64,000 bases of DNA from Mangrovibacter phragmitis (GTDB lineage: Bacteria > Pseudomonadota > Gammaproteobacteria > Enterobacterales > Enterobacteriaceae): contig NZ_LYRP01000043.1 in the NCBI RefSeq assembly GCF_001655675.1, positions 1 to 64,000 of the forward strand, written 5' to 3'. Of the stretch, positions 1 through 7,156 are shown in pieces. The notes under the pieces were generated by a model. The model saw only the letters and a list, made by a program, of their open reading frames with translations, searched no databases and was not told the origin of the DNA. Position 1 is the first letter of the stretch. The number at the start of each line of letters is the position of its first letter. The position numbers and the translations under genes are program-made.

Positions 1-259
1 ATCCCAGCGCCCTTCGGGTATGGGCAAGGCAGCAGCCGTGCGTAAAGTAATGGTCGACGGCGGCCTGTTTCTGCGAATCAGAGTAGCGCTCTTTGCGGGG
101 CAGGGAACTGATATTGCCACCGCTGGCTTCCCATGCCTGTACCCATCGCCGGAGGTTGCGCTCTGTGGGGTAGCCCAATTCACGAATAACAGAGGTGATC
201 TTTCTACCGAATTTAAAATAGAGCTCAATAGCACGAAGGCGCTCAGCTTTTGAATACAT
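1..259 (-). CDS. IS3-family transposase OrfA-type helix-turn-helix protein, partial
   Basis: This open frame runs leftward from ATG at 259-257 and leaves the window without a stop, giving 86 codons. The start has a good ribosome site (GGAGATAATTT ahead of ATG). The protein opens MYSKAERLRAIELYFKFGRK and contains a helix-turn-helix (ITSVIRELGYPTERNLRRWV, about residues 21-40) typical of IS3-family OrfA, which binds the IS ends and supplies the N-terminal part of the OrfAB transposase after programmed frameshifting. The partner orfB would lie left of the window. I infer the IS3 family from the HTH and the spacing; I cannot name the IS. Confidence 0.65.
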   Translation of the reverse strand, partial: MYSKAERLRAIELYFKFGRKITSVIRELGYPTERNLRRWVQAWEASGGNISSLPRKERYSDSQKQAAVDHYFTHGCCLAHTRRALG

Positions 260-300
260 AAATTATCTCCTGAGAGTCCAGGAAATCGTCCGCACCCCCA
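1..300 (-). mobile_element. IS3-family element, left end only, cut by the window edge
   Basis: A minus-strand IS whose left end lies at about position 300 and whose body runs off the window at position 1. Read on the minus strand, the sequence just inside 300 begins TGGGGGTGCGGACGATTTCC. That fits the TG-starting terminal repeats of IS3-family elements, and it is followed at a normal leader distance by the start of an orfA-like gene. The sequence right of 300 belongs to the interior of a different IS, so this copy appears to have landed inside another element. The exact end and the target duplication cannot be proved because the other end is outside the window. Confidence 0.6.
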
Positions 301-1256
301 AGCGGTCATTAGACAGTGTTGTTGACAACCTGGCGGCGGTGGCAACATTCTTCCTGTGACGGCAGACCCGAAGCAGTACGTCCAGTGCCCTATAATCGCC
401 TGAGTGTGAATGAAGAAGCACAGATACGGGATATCTGCCACCGGCCGGAATACGCGAGCCTGCCGCCATCCCAAATCGTGCCACGGCTGGCCGATAAAGG
501 CCTTTATCTGGCGAGCGAATCCACCTTTTATCGGGTGCTTCGCCGTTATGGAGAAGTCCATGGACGGGGACGTCAGTTACGACCACAACGGGTGCCCGCC
601 CCGACGACGTTCACCGCCAGTGCTCCCTGCCAGGTGTGGTCATGGGACATCACCTGGTTACCCTCGGTAGTGCGTGGCCACTGGTTTTATCTGTATATGA
701 TAACCGACCTGTACAGCCGGAAAATCACGGGTTACGAAGTGCATGAAACAGAAAGTGGCGAACAGGCCGCGGCGTTAATGCAGCGCAGTGTGATGCGAGA
801 GGGATGCTGGCGTCAGCCGCTGGTGCTGCATGCGGATAACGGGGCCGCCATGAAATCACAGACTCTGCAGATGAAACTGTATGAACTGAATATCACCACG
901 TCACACAGCACAGGCCACGGGTGAGTAACGATAACGCATATGCAGAGTCGCTGTTCCGTACGCTGAAATATGTGCCACAGTGGCCGTCATCGGGGTTCAG
1001 AACACTGGGTGAGGCGCGTCAGTGGGTGGAAAAATTTACCCACTGGTATAACGAAGAGCACCGTCACAGTGGGATACGATATGTGACCCCAGGGCAGCGT
1101 CACCGTGGAGAAGATAATGCCCTGTTGAAGCAGCGTGATGACCTGTACCGTATGGCCCAGAAAGCCCATCCTGAGCGGTGGTCAGGCAGAACGAGAAACT
1201 GGCAGCCGGAAGGCCCGGTAACGCTGAATCCTGAGCGGGAAAAACAGGCAGCCTAA
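301..1256 (+). pseudogene. IS3-family transposase OrfB, truncated and frameshifted
   Basis: The first reading frame (316-924) carries the N-terminal HTH_21-like segment and two of the three catalytic residues: the first Asp in SWDITWLP (about residue 111) and the second in LHADNGA (about residue 174). It stops at 922-924. The second frame (from about 921 to 1256) continues the same protein and carries the third catalytic residue, the Glu of NAYAESLF. In intact relatives the junction reads roughly SHSRP(R)VSNDNAYAE in one frame; here a small indel near 905-918 splits the DDE triad. Upstream of 316 the frame meets TAG at 310-312, so the first part of OrfB is lost as well. The family assignment is secure; the function is dead. 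Confidence 0.85.
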
Positions 1257-1285
1257 ATCAACCCAGGGTGCCAACTACCTTGACA
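301..1285 (+). mobile_element. IS3-family remnant, 5' truncated
   Basis: A remnant of a second IS3-family element containing most of a DDE transposase (orfB). Its left part is missing, apparently removed or separated by the neighbouring IS that ends at about 300. The right end is probably near 1285, where the sequence reads GGGTGCCAACTACCTTGACA; ending in CA suits IS3-family ends. With no left end and a frameshifted transposase it cannot move by itself. Confidence 0.6.
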
Positions 1286-1376
1286 CTTACCGACTGGATG
1301 CTTTTGGTATTGTGGTGATCCAAGTACCATTAGGACAACTACTGCAAGTACTTCTAATCATGGTTGGTGGTTCATA
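1286..1376. other. Short unassigned segment between the IS remnant and the DUF3800 terminator
   Basis: About 90 bp between the presumed IS right end and the terminator. One plus-strand frame ends in TAA at 1375-1377, immediately before the terminator stem, and is open back to the IS. It could be the last ~30 codons of a gene cut by the IS, but the predicted residues match no family I recognise and the frame may be chance. Confidence 0.2.
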
Positions 1377-1405
1377 AAAAAAAGCCCCGTAATGGGGCTT
1401 TTTTT
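1377..1405 (-). terminator. Rho-independent terminator after the DUF3800 gene
   Basis: Stem AAAAAAAGCCCC (1377-1388), loop GTAAT, stem GGGGCTTTTTTT (1394-1405). It starts one base past the minus-strand stop codon at 1407-1409 and has T runs on both sides, so it can work in both directions. Confidence 0.9.
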
Positions 1406-1406
1406 G

Positions 1407-2519
1407 TTAGAGATTAAATTTACTAAAGAGCCAATGTTGTTTGCTTAGTGGAATTACAAAGTTTGTCCCTTTAGGATCTCTACTACGATTTGGTGTTATA
1501 ATTCTATCAAATGTCGCGTGATATATAGTATCCATTTTTATTCCTTTGTACAGTAATCCATGTACATATCTATTCAAAAATCCAGCTATAATATCTGCTA
1601 TTTGTATACCAGTACTATCTTTAGAATCTTTGAATATTAATTTGGGGGTTTCAATAACTTTGAAATCACATGTAGGGATTTTTGGCATAATATCTACATT
1701 GACTGTTTTTATCTCAGAGATACAAAAGTCTAATGTGCTAGCAAATTCGCTAGAGGTATCATGTGTTAATACGATATCGGATAGTTTTCTTTTATGAATT
1801 TTATTGAGGCGAGCAATCTGGTTATAGAAACTATGTACGTTAGGCAGTAGTTTTATAACATTTCCATTACTATCTAAATCTGGAATAGGTACAAACCATT
1901 TAATAGCTACATCTGCTGAGTATCTACTTTTTCTGTATTCAAATTCTTGTAAAGTTTTATCAAACATTCTGCATGTGCCGCCATTATCATCTAGTGGATT
2001 ACTTTCACTAGAAAAGAATTCTTTCAGGCTCTCAATACATATGTTCAACTTTTCTTCGGATGGGTCTTTACATAACTCAGAGAATGTAGAGAAACAAATT
2101 TCTGGTGCAAATGTACTTATTATGTCTACCAATATGTTTCTTACTAACAGCAATTCATTGCTGTCTTCATTCTCCATTGCAGGTACTATAAGTTGATTTA
2201 CTATAGAAACTGCTACGTTACACTTTTTATCCATTACTTCACATACTAAAGTGTATTTTTCATCAATTACGAAATCAACTAATTCGTATACTAGTTCTGG
2301 ATTTTTAATATAATAATCTTGGGATTTCAGTTCAATTGATTCATCTATGCCGTGTCTTTTCTTCAAGGCACGTACAAAACCTTTCATTCTACTAATTTTC
2401 CCTTCTGCTACTCCCACGCATGAATGAGTGAAAAGGGGCTGATTAGCAAATCCCATGTCATTTTTTTTATTAATCAAATCACCTGTGTTACCACTTTCAT
2501 CTAAGAAATATTCCATCAT
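1407..2519 (-). CDS. DUF3800 domain protein
   Basis: A 370-residue soluble protein. Its N-terminus MMEYFLDESGNTGD holds the acidic YxDESG motif that opens DUF3800 proteins (Asp7, Glu8). Near the C-terminus, about 305-317, IQIADIIAGFLNR is the second family signature with a conserved Asp (309). The two acidic motifs far apart in sequence suggest a metal-dependent, RNase H-like active site; this is inference, as the family has no settled biochemical role. An in-frame TTG at 2531 exists, but the ATG at 2519-2517 overlaps the upstream stop by one base (TAATG), which makes translational coupling the better start. The gene is strongly AT-rich compared with the chromosome and lies in the island next to IS remnants, so it was acquired horizontally. 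DUF3800 genes are common in mobile and defence islands, but no defence activity can be read from this sequence. Confidence 0.8.
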   Translation of the reverse strand: MMEYFLDESGNTGDLINKKNDMGFANQPLFTHSCVGVAEGKISRMKGFVRALKKRHGIDESIELKSQDYYIKNPELVYELVDFVIDEKYTLVCEVMDKKCNVAVSIVNQLIVPAMENEDSNELLLVRNILVDIISTFAPEICFSTFSELCKDPSEEKLNICIESLKEFFSSESNPLDDNGGTCRMFDKTLQEFEYRKSRYSADVAIKWFVPIPDLDSNGNVIKLLPNVHSFYNQIARLNKIHKRKLSDIVLTHDTSSEFASTLDFCISEIKTVNVDIMPKIPTCDFKVIETPKLIFKDSKDSTGIQIADIIAGFLNRYVHGLLYKGIKMDTIYHATFDRIITPNRSRDPKGTNFVIPLSKQHWLFSKFNL

Positions 2520-2728
2520 TACCAATCCCAATCTACAGTAGTGTCCAATCCTCTCAGATTTGTATGTTCAGTACGTGTAGCCTGTAGAACGGTTTCACCA
2601 GTGGCGATAGAAACTATATCAAATGACTCTATTTCAGTTTGTCCAAGAGAACCTCTTTTCCTGAAATTGGTTCGGACGTAGTTGTACTGATCTCTTGGGT
2701 AATCCCGTTCAAATTGTTCTTCTGTCAT
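2519..2728 (-). CDS. Small acidic protein coupled to the DUF3800 gene
   Basis: A 69-residue protein of unknown function beginning MTEEQFERDYPRDQYNYVRT and ending in VDWDW. It has no signal peptide or membrane segment. A purine-rich GAGAGAAT lies about 11 bases before the ATG. Its TAA stop (2521-2519) shares a base with the ATG of the DUF3800 gene, so the two are one translational unit and may act as partners. It shares the low GC of its neighbour. The upstream gene, the island ybhA copy, ends only 24 bp away, so all three could be read together. Confidence 0.6.
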   Translation of the reverse strand: MTEEQFERDYPRDQYNYVRTNFRKRGSLGQTEIESFDIVSIATGETVLQATRTEHTNLRGLDTTVDWDW

Positions 2729-2752
2729 GGTTATATTCTCTCGTCTAAGTCA

Positions 2753-3592
2753 CTAAATCACTTCTTCCCTAACGATTTCGAAGTACTGGTTTACTACATC
2801 AGCAATTCCAGTTTCCGTATTGTTACCTATTACTAAATCAGCACACGCTTTCACTTCATCAACAGCGTTACCCATAGCAACACCCAGGCCAGCAGTCTCC
2901 AACATACTTAGATCGTTGAAATTATCACCAAAGGCCATAACCTGGCTCATAGATAAGCCTTGCGATTCTACCCATTGTGCCAAGCGTTTACCTTTACTGT
3001 TTCCGGCTTGTGCTATGTCCACTTGATCGTGCCAAGACCATTCACAAGCAAGGCCAAGCTCACGCTCTACTATCTGACCAAAGCGATGTAGTTTTTCAGT
3101 ATCAGAATCAGTAAGGGCGAATTTCCATATAGCATCAACATCTTGCGATGCTTTACTAAGAGAGGGTACTTGTTTGAATACTGGACGTTGCGACTCTGGA
3201 AGAGATTTAGCCCAATTCTCTGTACGGATAATATGCCCCGTTGAATTTTGATAGAACATTGCATCATCGGCATACATCAGACTATGAACATTGTAACTAT
3301 CAAGTAGGTTTACTAATTGAGTAGCTTGTTCTGGTTGTAATGGGTCTGAGGCAATAACTCTTTTTTCGGCGTAATCGTACAATAAAGCACCGTTACAACA
3401 TATAGCTGGTGTATTCAGTGCTAATGCCTGATAAAAAGGATGGATGGCTACAAAGTGCCGTCCGGTAACTATGACAACCTTTGCCCCTGATTTACGGGCA
3501 TTCTGTAGGGCAGTTAATGAGGCTGGTAAAATAGTTTTTTCTGGCGTCAATAAAGTGCCGTCCAGATCAAGGGCGATTACCTGATAGTCCAT
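2753..3592 (-). CDS. ybhA: Full-length YbhA-type HAD phosphatase carried by the island (xenolog)
   Basis: A 279-residue Cof-type HAD-superfamily phosphatase. Motif I DLDGTLL (about residues 8-14) carries the nucleophilic Asp, and motif IV GDNFNDLSM near the C-terminus binds Mg. In E. coli YbhA is a pyridoxal-phosphate/sugar-phosphate phosphatase of 272 residues; the CCNGALL and WSWHDQVDI segments match that lineage. I place the start at ATG 3592-3590, preceded by AGGTGA at 8 bases; the frame is open further upstream but only through non-homologous sequence. It differs from the resident N-terminal fragment at about one residue in four and is more AT-rich, so it is a copy from another species brought in by the island. 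It probably restores the activity lost when the resident gene was split. Confidence 0.85.
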   Translation of the reverse strand: MDYQVIALDLDGTLLTPEKTILPASLTALQNARKSGAKVVIVTGRHFVAIHPFYQALALNTPAICCNGALLYDYAEKRVIASDPLQPEQATQLVNLLDSYNVHSLMYADDAMFYQNSTGHIIRTENWAKSLPESQRPVFKQVPSLSKASQDVDAIWKFALTDSDTEKLHRFGQIVERELGLACEWSWHDQVDIAQAGNSKGKRLAQWVESQGLSMSQVMAFGDNFNDLSMLETAGLGVAMGNAVDEVKACADLVIGNNTETGIADVVNQYFEIVREEVI

Positions 3593-3965
3593 GTAGTGAT
3601 TCACCTGATTTTGGTATGTAGTTTTTCCGATAGTACACCGCTTTGCGGCTACGACGAAACAAGGTGAAGAGTCTTGTTGAGCACTGGAACAGCGTTGGAT
3701 ACTGGCGTATTGCCTTAGATGGGTGGAAGTGTTGTAATAAGCGATACACACTCAAATAAGTGCCATTACAGCAGATGGCAGGTGTATCCAGGCGCAGAGC
3801 CTGATAAAAAGGGTGTATAGCGACGTGATGGCGCCCCGTCACAATCAAAACCTGGTAACCTGCCTGCTTCGCTTTTTCCAGCGCAGCAAGGGATTCAGGC
3901 AAGATGGTTTTTTGTGGCGTCAGTAAAGTGCCATCTAAATCAAGTGCAATAACACGATAAGTCAT
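3567..3965 (-). pseudogene. ybhA: Resident ybhA, 5' fragment broken by island insertion
   Basis: Starting at ATG 3965-3963, the first 71 codons match YbhA: motif DLDGTLLTP, then VTGRHHVAIHPFYQAL and CCNGTYL. After that the sequence leaves the family abruptly at about 3750 and runs through unrelated residues to a stop at 3567-3569, inside the start region of the island copy. The gene sits where ybhA belongs, divergent from pgl. The lost 3' part should lie at the far end of the island, left of the window. The 71-residue piece contains motif I but neither the cap nor motifs II-IV, so it cannot be active. Confidence 0.85.
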
Positions 3966-4106
3966 TTAAGGTTCCATTACGAAAGGGTCTGGTTCGATGG
4001 TACACCGTTGGCGCCAACAGGAAAACTCCCGGCGCCACTTGCACCGGGTACTGTCGGCTGTCCTTCTGCCCGTCGCTACCAGGCTACCGTGATAACAGGA
4101 GTATTC

Positions 4107-5102
4107 ATGAAACAAATCGTCTATACCGCCAGTCCTGAAAGCCAGCAAATCCATGTATGGCAGCTTGATACCAGCGGTGAGCTGACCTTGCGCCAGGTTG
4201 TGGATGTCGCAGGCCAGGTTCAGCCCCTGGTTATCAGCCCGGACAGGCGTTTTCTGTATGCTGGTGTACGCCCAGAATTCAGGGTTATCGCCTGGCATAT
4301 CTCCCCGGAAGACGGCACATTGTCCGATGCCGGCCATGCTGCGTTACCTGGCAGCCCTACGCATATCTCAACCGACCACACCGGGCGTTTCTTATTCTGT
4401 GGCTCTTATAATGGTGGTTGTGTCAGTGTGACCCCACTGAACGACGGCCTGCCGGGTGAAGTGGTTGAAGTGATTGAAGGCCTGGAAGGGTGTCACTCTG
4501 CCAATATCAGCCCGGATAATAAAACTTTGTGGGTACCGGCATTAAAACAGGATCGCATCTGCCTGTTTACCCTGGAAGACAGCGGTAAATTAACACCGCA
4601 AAAACCGGCAGAAGTGACCACGGTGGAAGGGGCTGGCCCTCGCCATATGGTATTTCATCCTGGTGGGCAGTTTGCCTACTGTGTTAACGAACTCAACGGC
4701 ACTGTTAATGTCTGGGCACTGAGTGACCCACACAACCAAATCGCCTGTGTGCAGACCATTGACATGATGCCGTCTGATTTCACTGGCACCCGCTGGGCGG
4801 CAGACCTTCACATTACACCTGACGGCAGGCATTTATATGCCTGCGACAGAACCTCCAGCCTGTTAACCATTTTTACTGTTTCGGAAGATGGCAGTGTACT
4901 GGCGCTGGAAGGCTTCCAGCCAACAGAAACGCAGCCGCGTGGGTTCAATATTGATAACAGCGGCAAGTATCTGATTGCGGCAGGCCAGAAATCGCACCAT
5001 ATCGCGGTTTATGAAATTAAAGGCGAGCAAGGTTTGCTGGAAGAAAAAGGGCGTTATGCCACCGGCCAGGGGCCAATGTGGGTGGTGGTGAATTCGTTGT
5101 AA
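4107..5102 (+). CDS. pgl: 6-phosphogluconolactonase
   Basis: 331 residues, the length of E. coli Pgl (YbhE). It hydrolyses 6-phosphoglucono-1,5-lactone to 6-phosphogluconate in the cytosolic pentose phosphate pathway. The protein is a seven-bladed beta-propeller of the lactonase family; repeated blade motifs such as [26 protein letters not shown] and [14 protein letters not shown] are visible. The frame is open upstream to 4008, but the homologous start [10 protein letters not shown] at 4107 has AACAGGAG upstream and is chosen. It diverges from the broken ybhA. In E. coli four genes (ybhDHIJ) separate pgl from ybhC; here they are absent and the two genes converge on a shared terminator. Confidence 0.95.
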   Translation: MKQIVYTASPESQQIHVWQLDTSGELTLRQVVDVAGQVQPLVISPDRRFLYAGVRPEFRVIAWHISPEDGTLSDAGHAALPGSPTHISTDHTGRFLFCGSYNGGCVSVTPLNDGLPGEVVEVIEGLEGCHSANISPDNKTLWVPALKQDRICLFTLEDSGKLTPQKPAEVTTVEGAGPRHMVFHPGGQFAYCVNELNGTVNVWALSDPHNQIACVQTIDMMPSDFTGTRWAADLHITPDGRHLYACDRTSSLLTIFTVSEDGSVLALEGFQPTETQPRGFNIDNSGKYLIAAGQKSHHIAVYEIKGEQGLLEEKGRYATGQGPMWVVVNSL

Positions 5103-5151
5103 AACACAGGTAGCTATGTGTGCCACTGCCCGTGCCACATCCTGCCAAAAT

Positions 5152-5185
5152 AAAACGCCGCAGGAATGACTCTGCGGCGTTTTTT
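5152..5185. terminator. Bidirectional terminator between pgl and ybhC
   Basis: Stem AAAACGCCGCAG (5152-5163), 8-base loop, stem CTGCGGCGTTTT followed by more T. The A run on the left and T run on the right serve both convergent genes. Confidence 0.9.
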
Positions 5186-5201
5186 CAGTCTAACCGGGGC
5201 G

Positions 5202-6506
5202 TTATTTTTTGGTATTAAGAACCACTTTGCTGCCTAACCCACGGTTATTGAATTCCCACATACGGTTGAAATTCACATCGTTCAGGTTGCGAACCCATTT
5301 TTTATCCTGCTCACTGCCAGTATTGCCAGCAAACGGGCGTTGGGAGTCTTTGGCTGTACCCCATGGATGAGCAGTGTTAAACCCGGCGTTAATGACACTG
5401 TCGCGAATCACTACCTGGCCGTTGGCGCTTTGCCCTGGAACGTAACCATTTTCGGCACCTAAATCCCATGCGCGCCCAAGTTGAGCCACTCCATCACCGG
5501 CTGCGTTGAATTCGCTGTTAAGCGCCAGGAAGCCATAGTAGATGTCAGGCAGGGTTGCAGGTGCGAACACATAGCCTTCTTTCTGAGTGCGGCTGTTCAC
5601 CACATTGAAACGGGTGTTTTCAAACACCACGGCACCACGGCCAGATACCAGGTCAACATCTCCTTCGATATAGCTGTTGGTTACCAGTGTACGTGGCTGG
5701 CCGGTGGTCATCATCCGGTTATTCACATCACTGTTAGTTACAAAGAAGGTGTTCTGGCGGCCAAGAATATTCACATTGTTAATCTGAACCTGGTCGCCAT
5801 CGCTGCGCAATGCTACGGCTTCGTGGTTACCGGCATCCACACTGTCACCCAGGGTGTTCTGAATGGTCAGGTTCTGCAATTGCAGGCCGCTGTTTTGCGA
5901 CCAGACAGCAGCTGAACACATAATCCCCATCTCTGCACCACGCCGATTCAGGCAGTTCTGGTACATGTACCATGCAGATTTACCCGGCATAAATTGCCCG
6001 GCAGGGTTAAGGGTTTTACGCCAGGTTGCTTTGTCCATACGCGCATCCAGCGCCAGGCCGATTTTGACATCAGCAGGTTTGGCTCCGGTTCCGTACAGCG
6101 TCAGGCTGCCTGGAGCCGCAGGAATATACACCGCTTCCTGATAATCGCCGGGCATAATCGCGATATACAAACGGTGGCTGGCATGGCGGGCCATTGCCGC
6201 ATCAACGGCAGACTGAATGGTGTTTTGTGTCACTCCTGGCGTACCAGCCGGGCCAACGACAAAATCAGCCTGAGCAGGTAAGGTGATACCTGTGGGTTTC
6301 CAGGGCTGAGCGCTGGGTGTCATGCTGGAAAAATAGCGGGAAGGCACAAAGTTCTGCGCTTCATCCGCAGACAGCACCGGGCGTGACTGGCTTCCCGGCG
6401 CAACCTGTTCTGACGGACGGTCCTGAGGCGGTACAGATTTACATGCCGTTAAAGTCAGGCCGAAGGCAAGAGCCAGTGCCAGGCGAGAAACCGAAAGAGT
6501 GTTCAA
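5202..6506 (-). CDS. ybhC: Outer-membrane lipoprotein of the pectinesterase family, YbhC
   Basis: About 434 residues. A lipoprotein signal LALALAFGLTLTAC-K ends in a lipobox whose Cys would be lipidated. The mature part is a right-handed beta-helix related to pectin methylesterases; segments such as VDAGNHEAVALRSDGDQVQI and GRQNTFFVTNSDV are characteristic. E. coli YbhC is an outer-membrane lipoprotein with acyl-CoA thioesterase activity and no proven pectinesterase role. I choose a TTG start at 6506-6504, which has AAGGAG six bases ahead and matches the E. coli N-terminus (MNT.SVSRLALALAFG). An ATG at 6527 gives seven extra residues but has no clear ribosome site. Confidence 0.92.
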   Translation of the reverse strand: MNTLSVSRLALALAFGLTLTACKSVPPQDRPSEQVAPGSQSRPVLSADEAQNFVPSRYFSSMTPSAQPWKPTGITLPAQADFVVGPAGTPGVTQNTIQSAVDAAMARHASHRLYIAIMPGDYQEAVYIPAAPGSLTLYGTGAKPADVKIGLALDARMDKATWRKTLNPAGQFMPGKSAWYMYQNCLNRRGAEMGIMCSAAVWSQNSGLQLQNLTIQNTLGDSVDAGNHEAVALRSDGDQVQINNVNILGRQNTFFVTNSDVNNRMMTTGQPRTLVTNSYIEGDVDLVSGRGAVVFENTRFNVVNSRTQKEGYVFAPATLPDIYYGFLALNSEFNAAGDGVAQLGRAWDLGAENGYVPGQSANGQVVIRDSVINAGFNTAHPWGTAKDSQRPFAGNTGSEQDKKWVRNLNDVNFNRMWEFNNRGLGSKVVLNTKK

Positions 6507-6553
6507 GGGTTGCTCCTTGCTTAGCAAAAAAAGGGAACGTTTCAGTAAAGTTT

Positions 6554-6568
6554 GCTTTTTTATACTAA
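6554..6568 (+). other. attB: Lambda-type attB core, unoccupied
   Basis: GCTTTTTTATACTAA is identical to the 15-bp common core of the phage lambda attachment site as known from E. coli. It sits in the same place, between ybhC and ybhB. Flanking bases TTT on the left and GTTGAG on the right resemble the integrase core-type sites. No prophage separates the two genes, so the site is empty. Confidence 0.85.
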
Positions 6569-6619
6569 GTTGAGCAAAACAGGAAGCCGATTTATGTATC
6601 GGCCCCTAAAAAAGCATAT

Positions 6620-7096
6620 TCAGCGGTACATTGCGGTAAGTGTGGCATTCCCTAAGGTATGAAAATGCACATTAAAGCCAACCATCGCCCCGCTGGAATG
6701 GGTATCGACATCTATCTGTGCAACATCCAGTGCATGCACCGTGAAAATATAGCGGTGGCGTTCACCAGCTGGCGGCGCCGCGCCACCATACTGGCTGTTA
6801 CCAAAGTCAGTGCGTGTCTGTAATGCTTTACCAGGCAGCGGGGCGATACCGGAGCCTGCACCCTGTGGCAGTTCGCGGGTCTCTGCCGGGATATTGGCAA
6901 CTATCCAGTGCCACCAACCTGAGCCTGTCGGTGCATCCGGGTCATAACAGGTGACAACAAAACTCTTAGTGCCTGCCGGGGCATCATCCCAGGAGAGTTG
7001 GGGGGAGACGTTATCTCCCTGGTAGCCCATTCCGTTAAATACATGGCGGTCTGGCAGCGTCTGCCCGTCCTGAAAATCCGTGCTAAACAGTTTCAT
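6620..7096 (-). CDS. ybhB: PEBP/Raf-kinase-inhibitor-like protein YbhB
   Basis: A 158-residue cytosolic protein of the phosphatidylethanolamine-binding family. The ligand-pocket signature CYDPDAPTGSGWWHWIVANI (about residues 50-69) and the C-terminal HRYIFTVHALD segment are clear. E. coli YbhB has the same length. Its physiological role is not settled; it was linked to kinase inhibition by homology. It follows bioA on the same strand after 60 bp and could receive read-through from the bioA promoter. The empty lambda attB lies just past its 3' end. Confidence 0.93.
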   Translation of the reverse strand: MKLFSTDFQDGQTLPDRHVFNGMGYQGDNVSPQLSWDDAPAGTKSFVVTCYDPDAPTGSGWWHWIVANIPAETRELPQGAGSGIAPLPGKALQTRTDFGNSQYGGAAPPAGERHRYIFTVHALDVAQIDVDTHSSGAMVGFNVHFHTLGNATLTAMYR

Positions 7097-7156
7097 GATA
7101 TCTCCCGTGAGTGGTTGTCTGGCAAGTGTAGAGCATCTGCCAGTGGCAGGGGAAAC

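Noticed and set aside
20-253. Plus-strand frame of 77 codons at the left edge
   Set aside because: It is the complement of the IS3-type orfA, which has a proper start, ribosome site and helix-turn-helix on the minus strand.
4008-4106. N-terminal extension of Pgl
   Set aside because: The frame is open, but residues before MKQIVYT are not family-like and ATG 4107 has the better ribosome site and gives the standard 331 residues.
3966-4337. Minus-strand frame starting inside pgl and ending at the ybhA start
   Set aside because: Antisense to the start of pgl and without a recognisable product.
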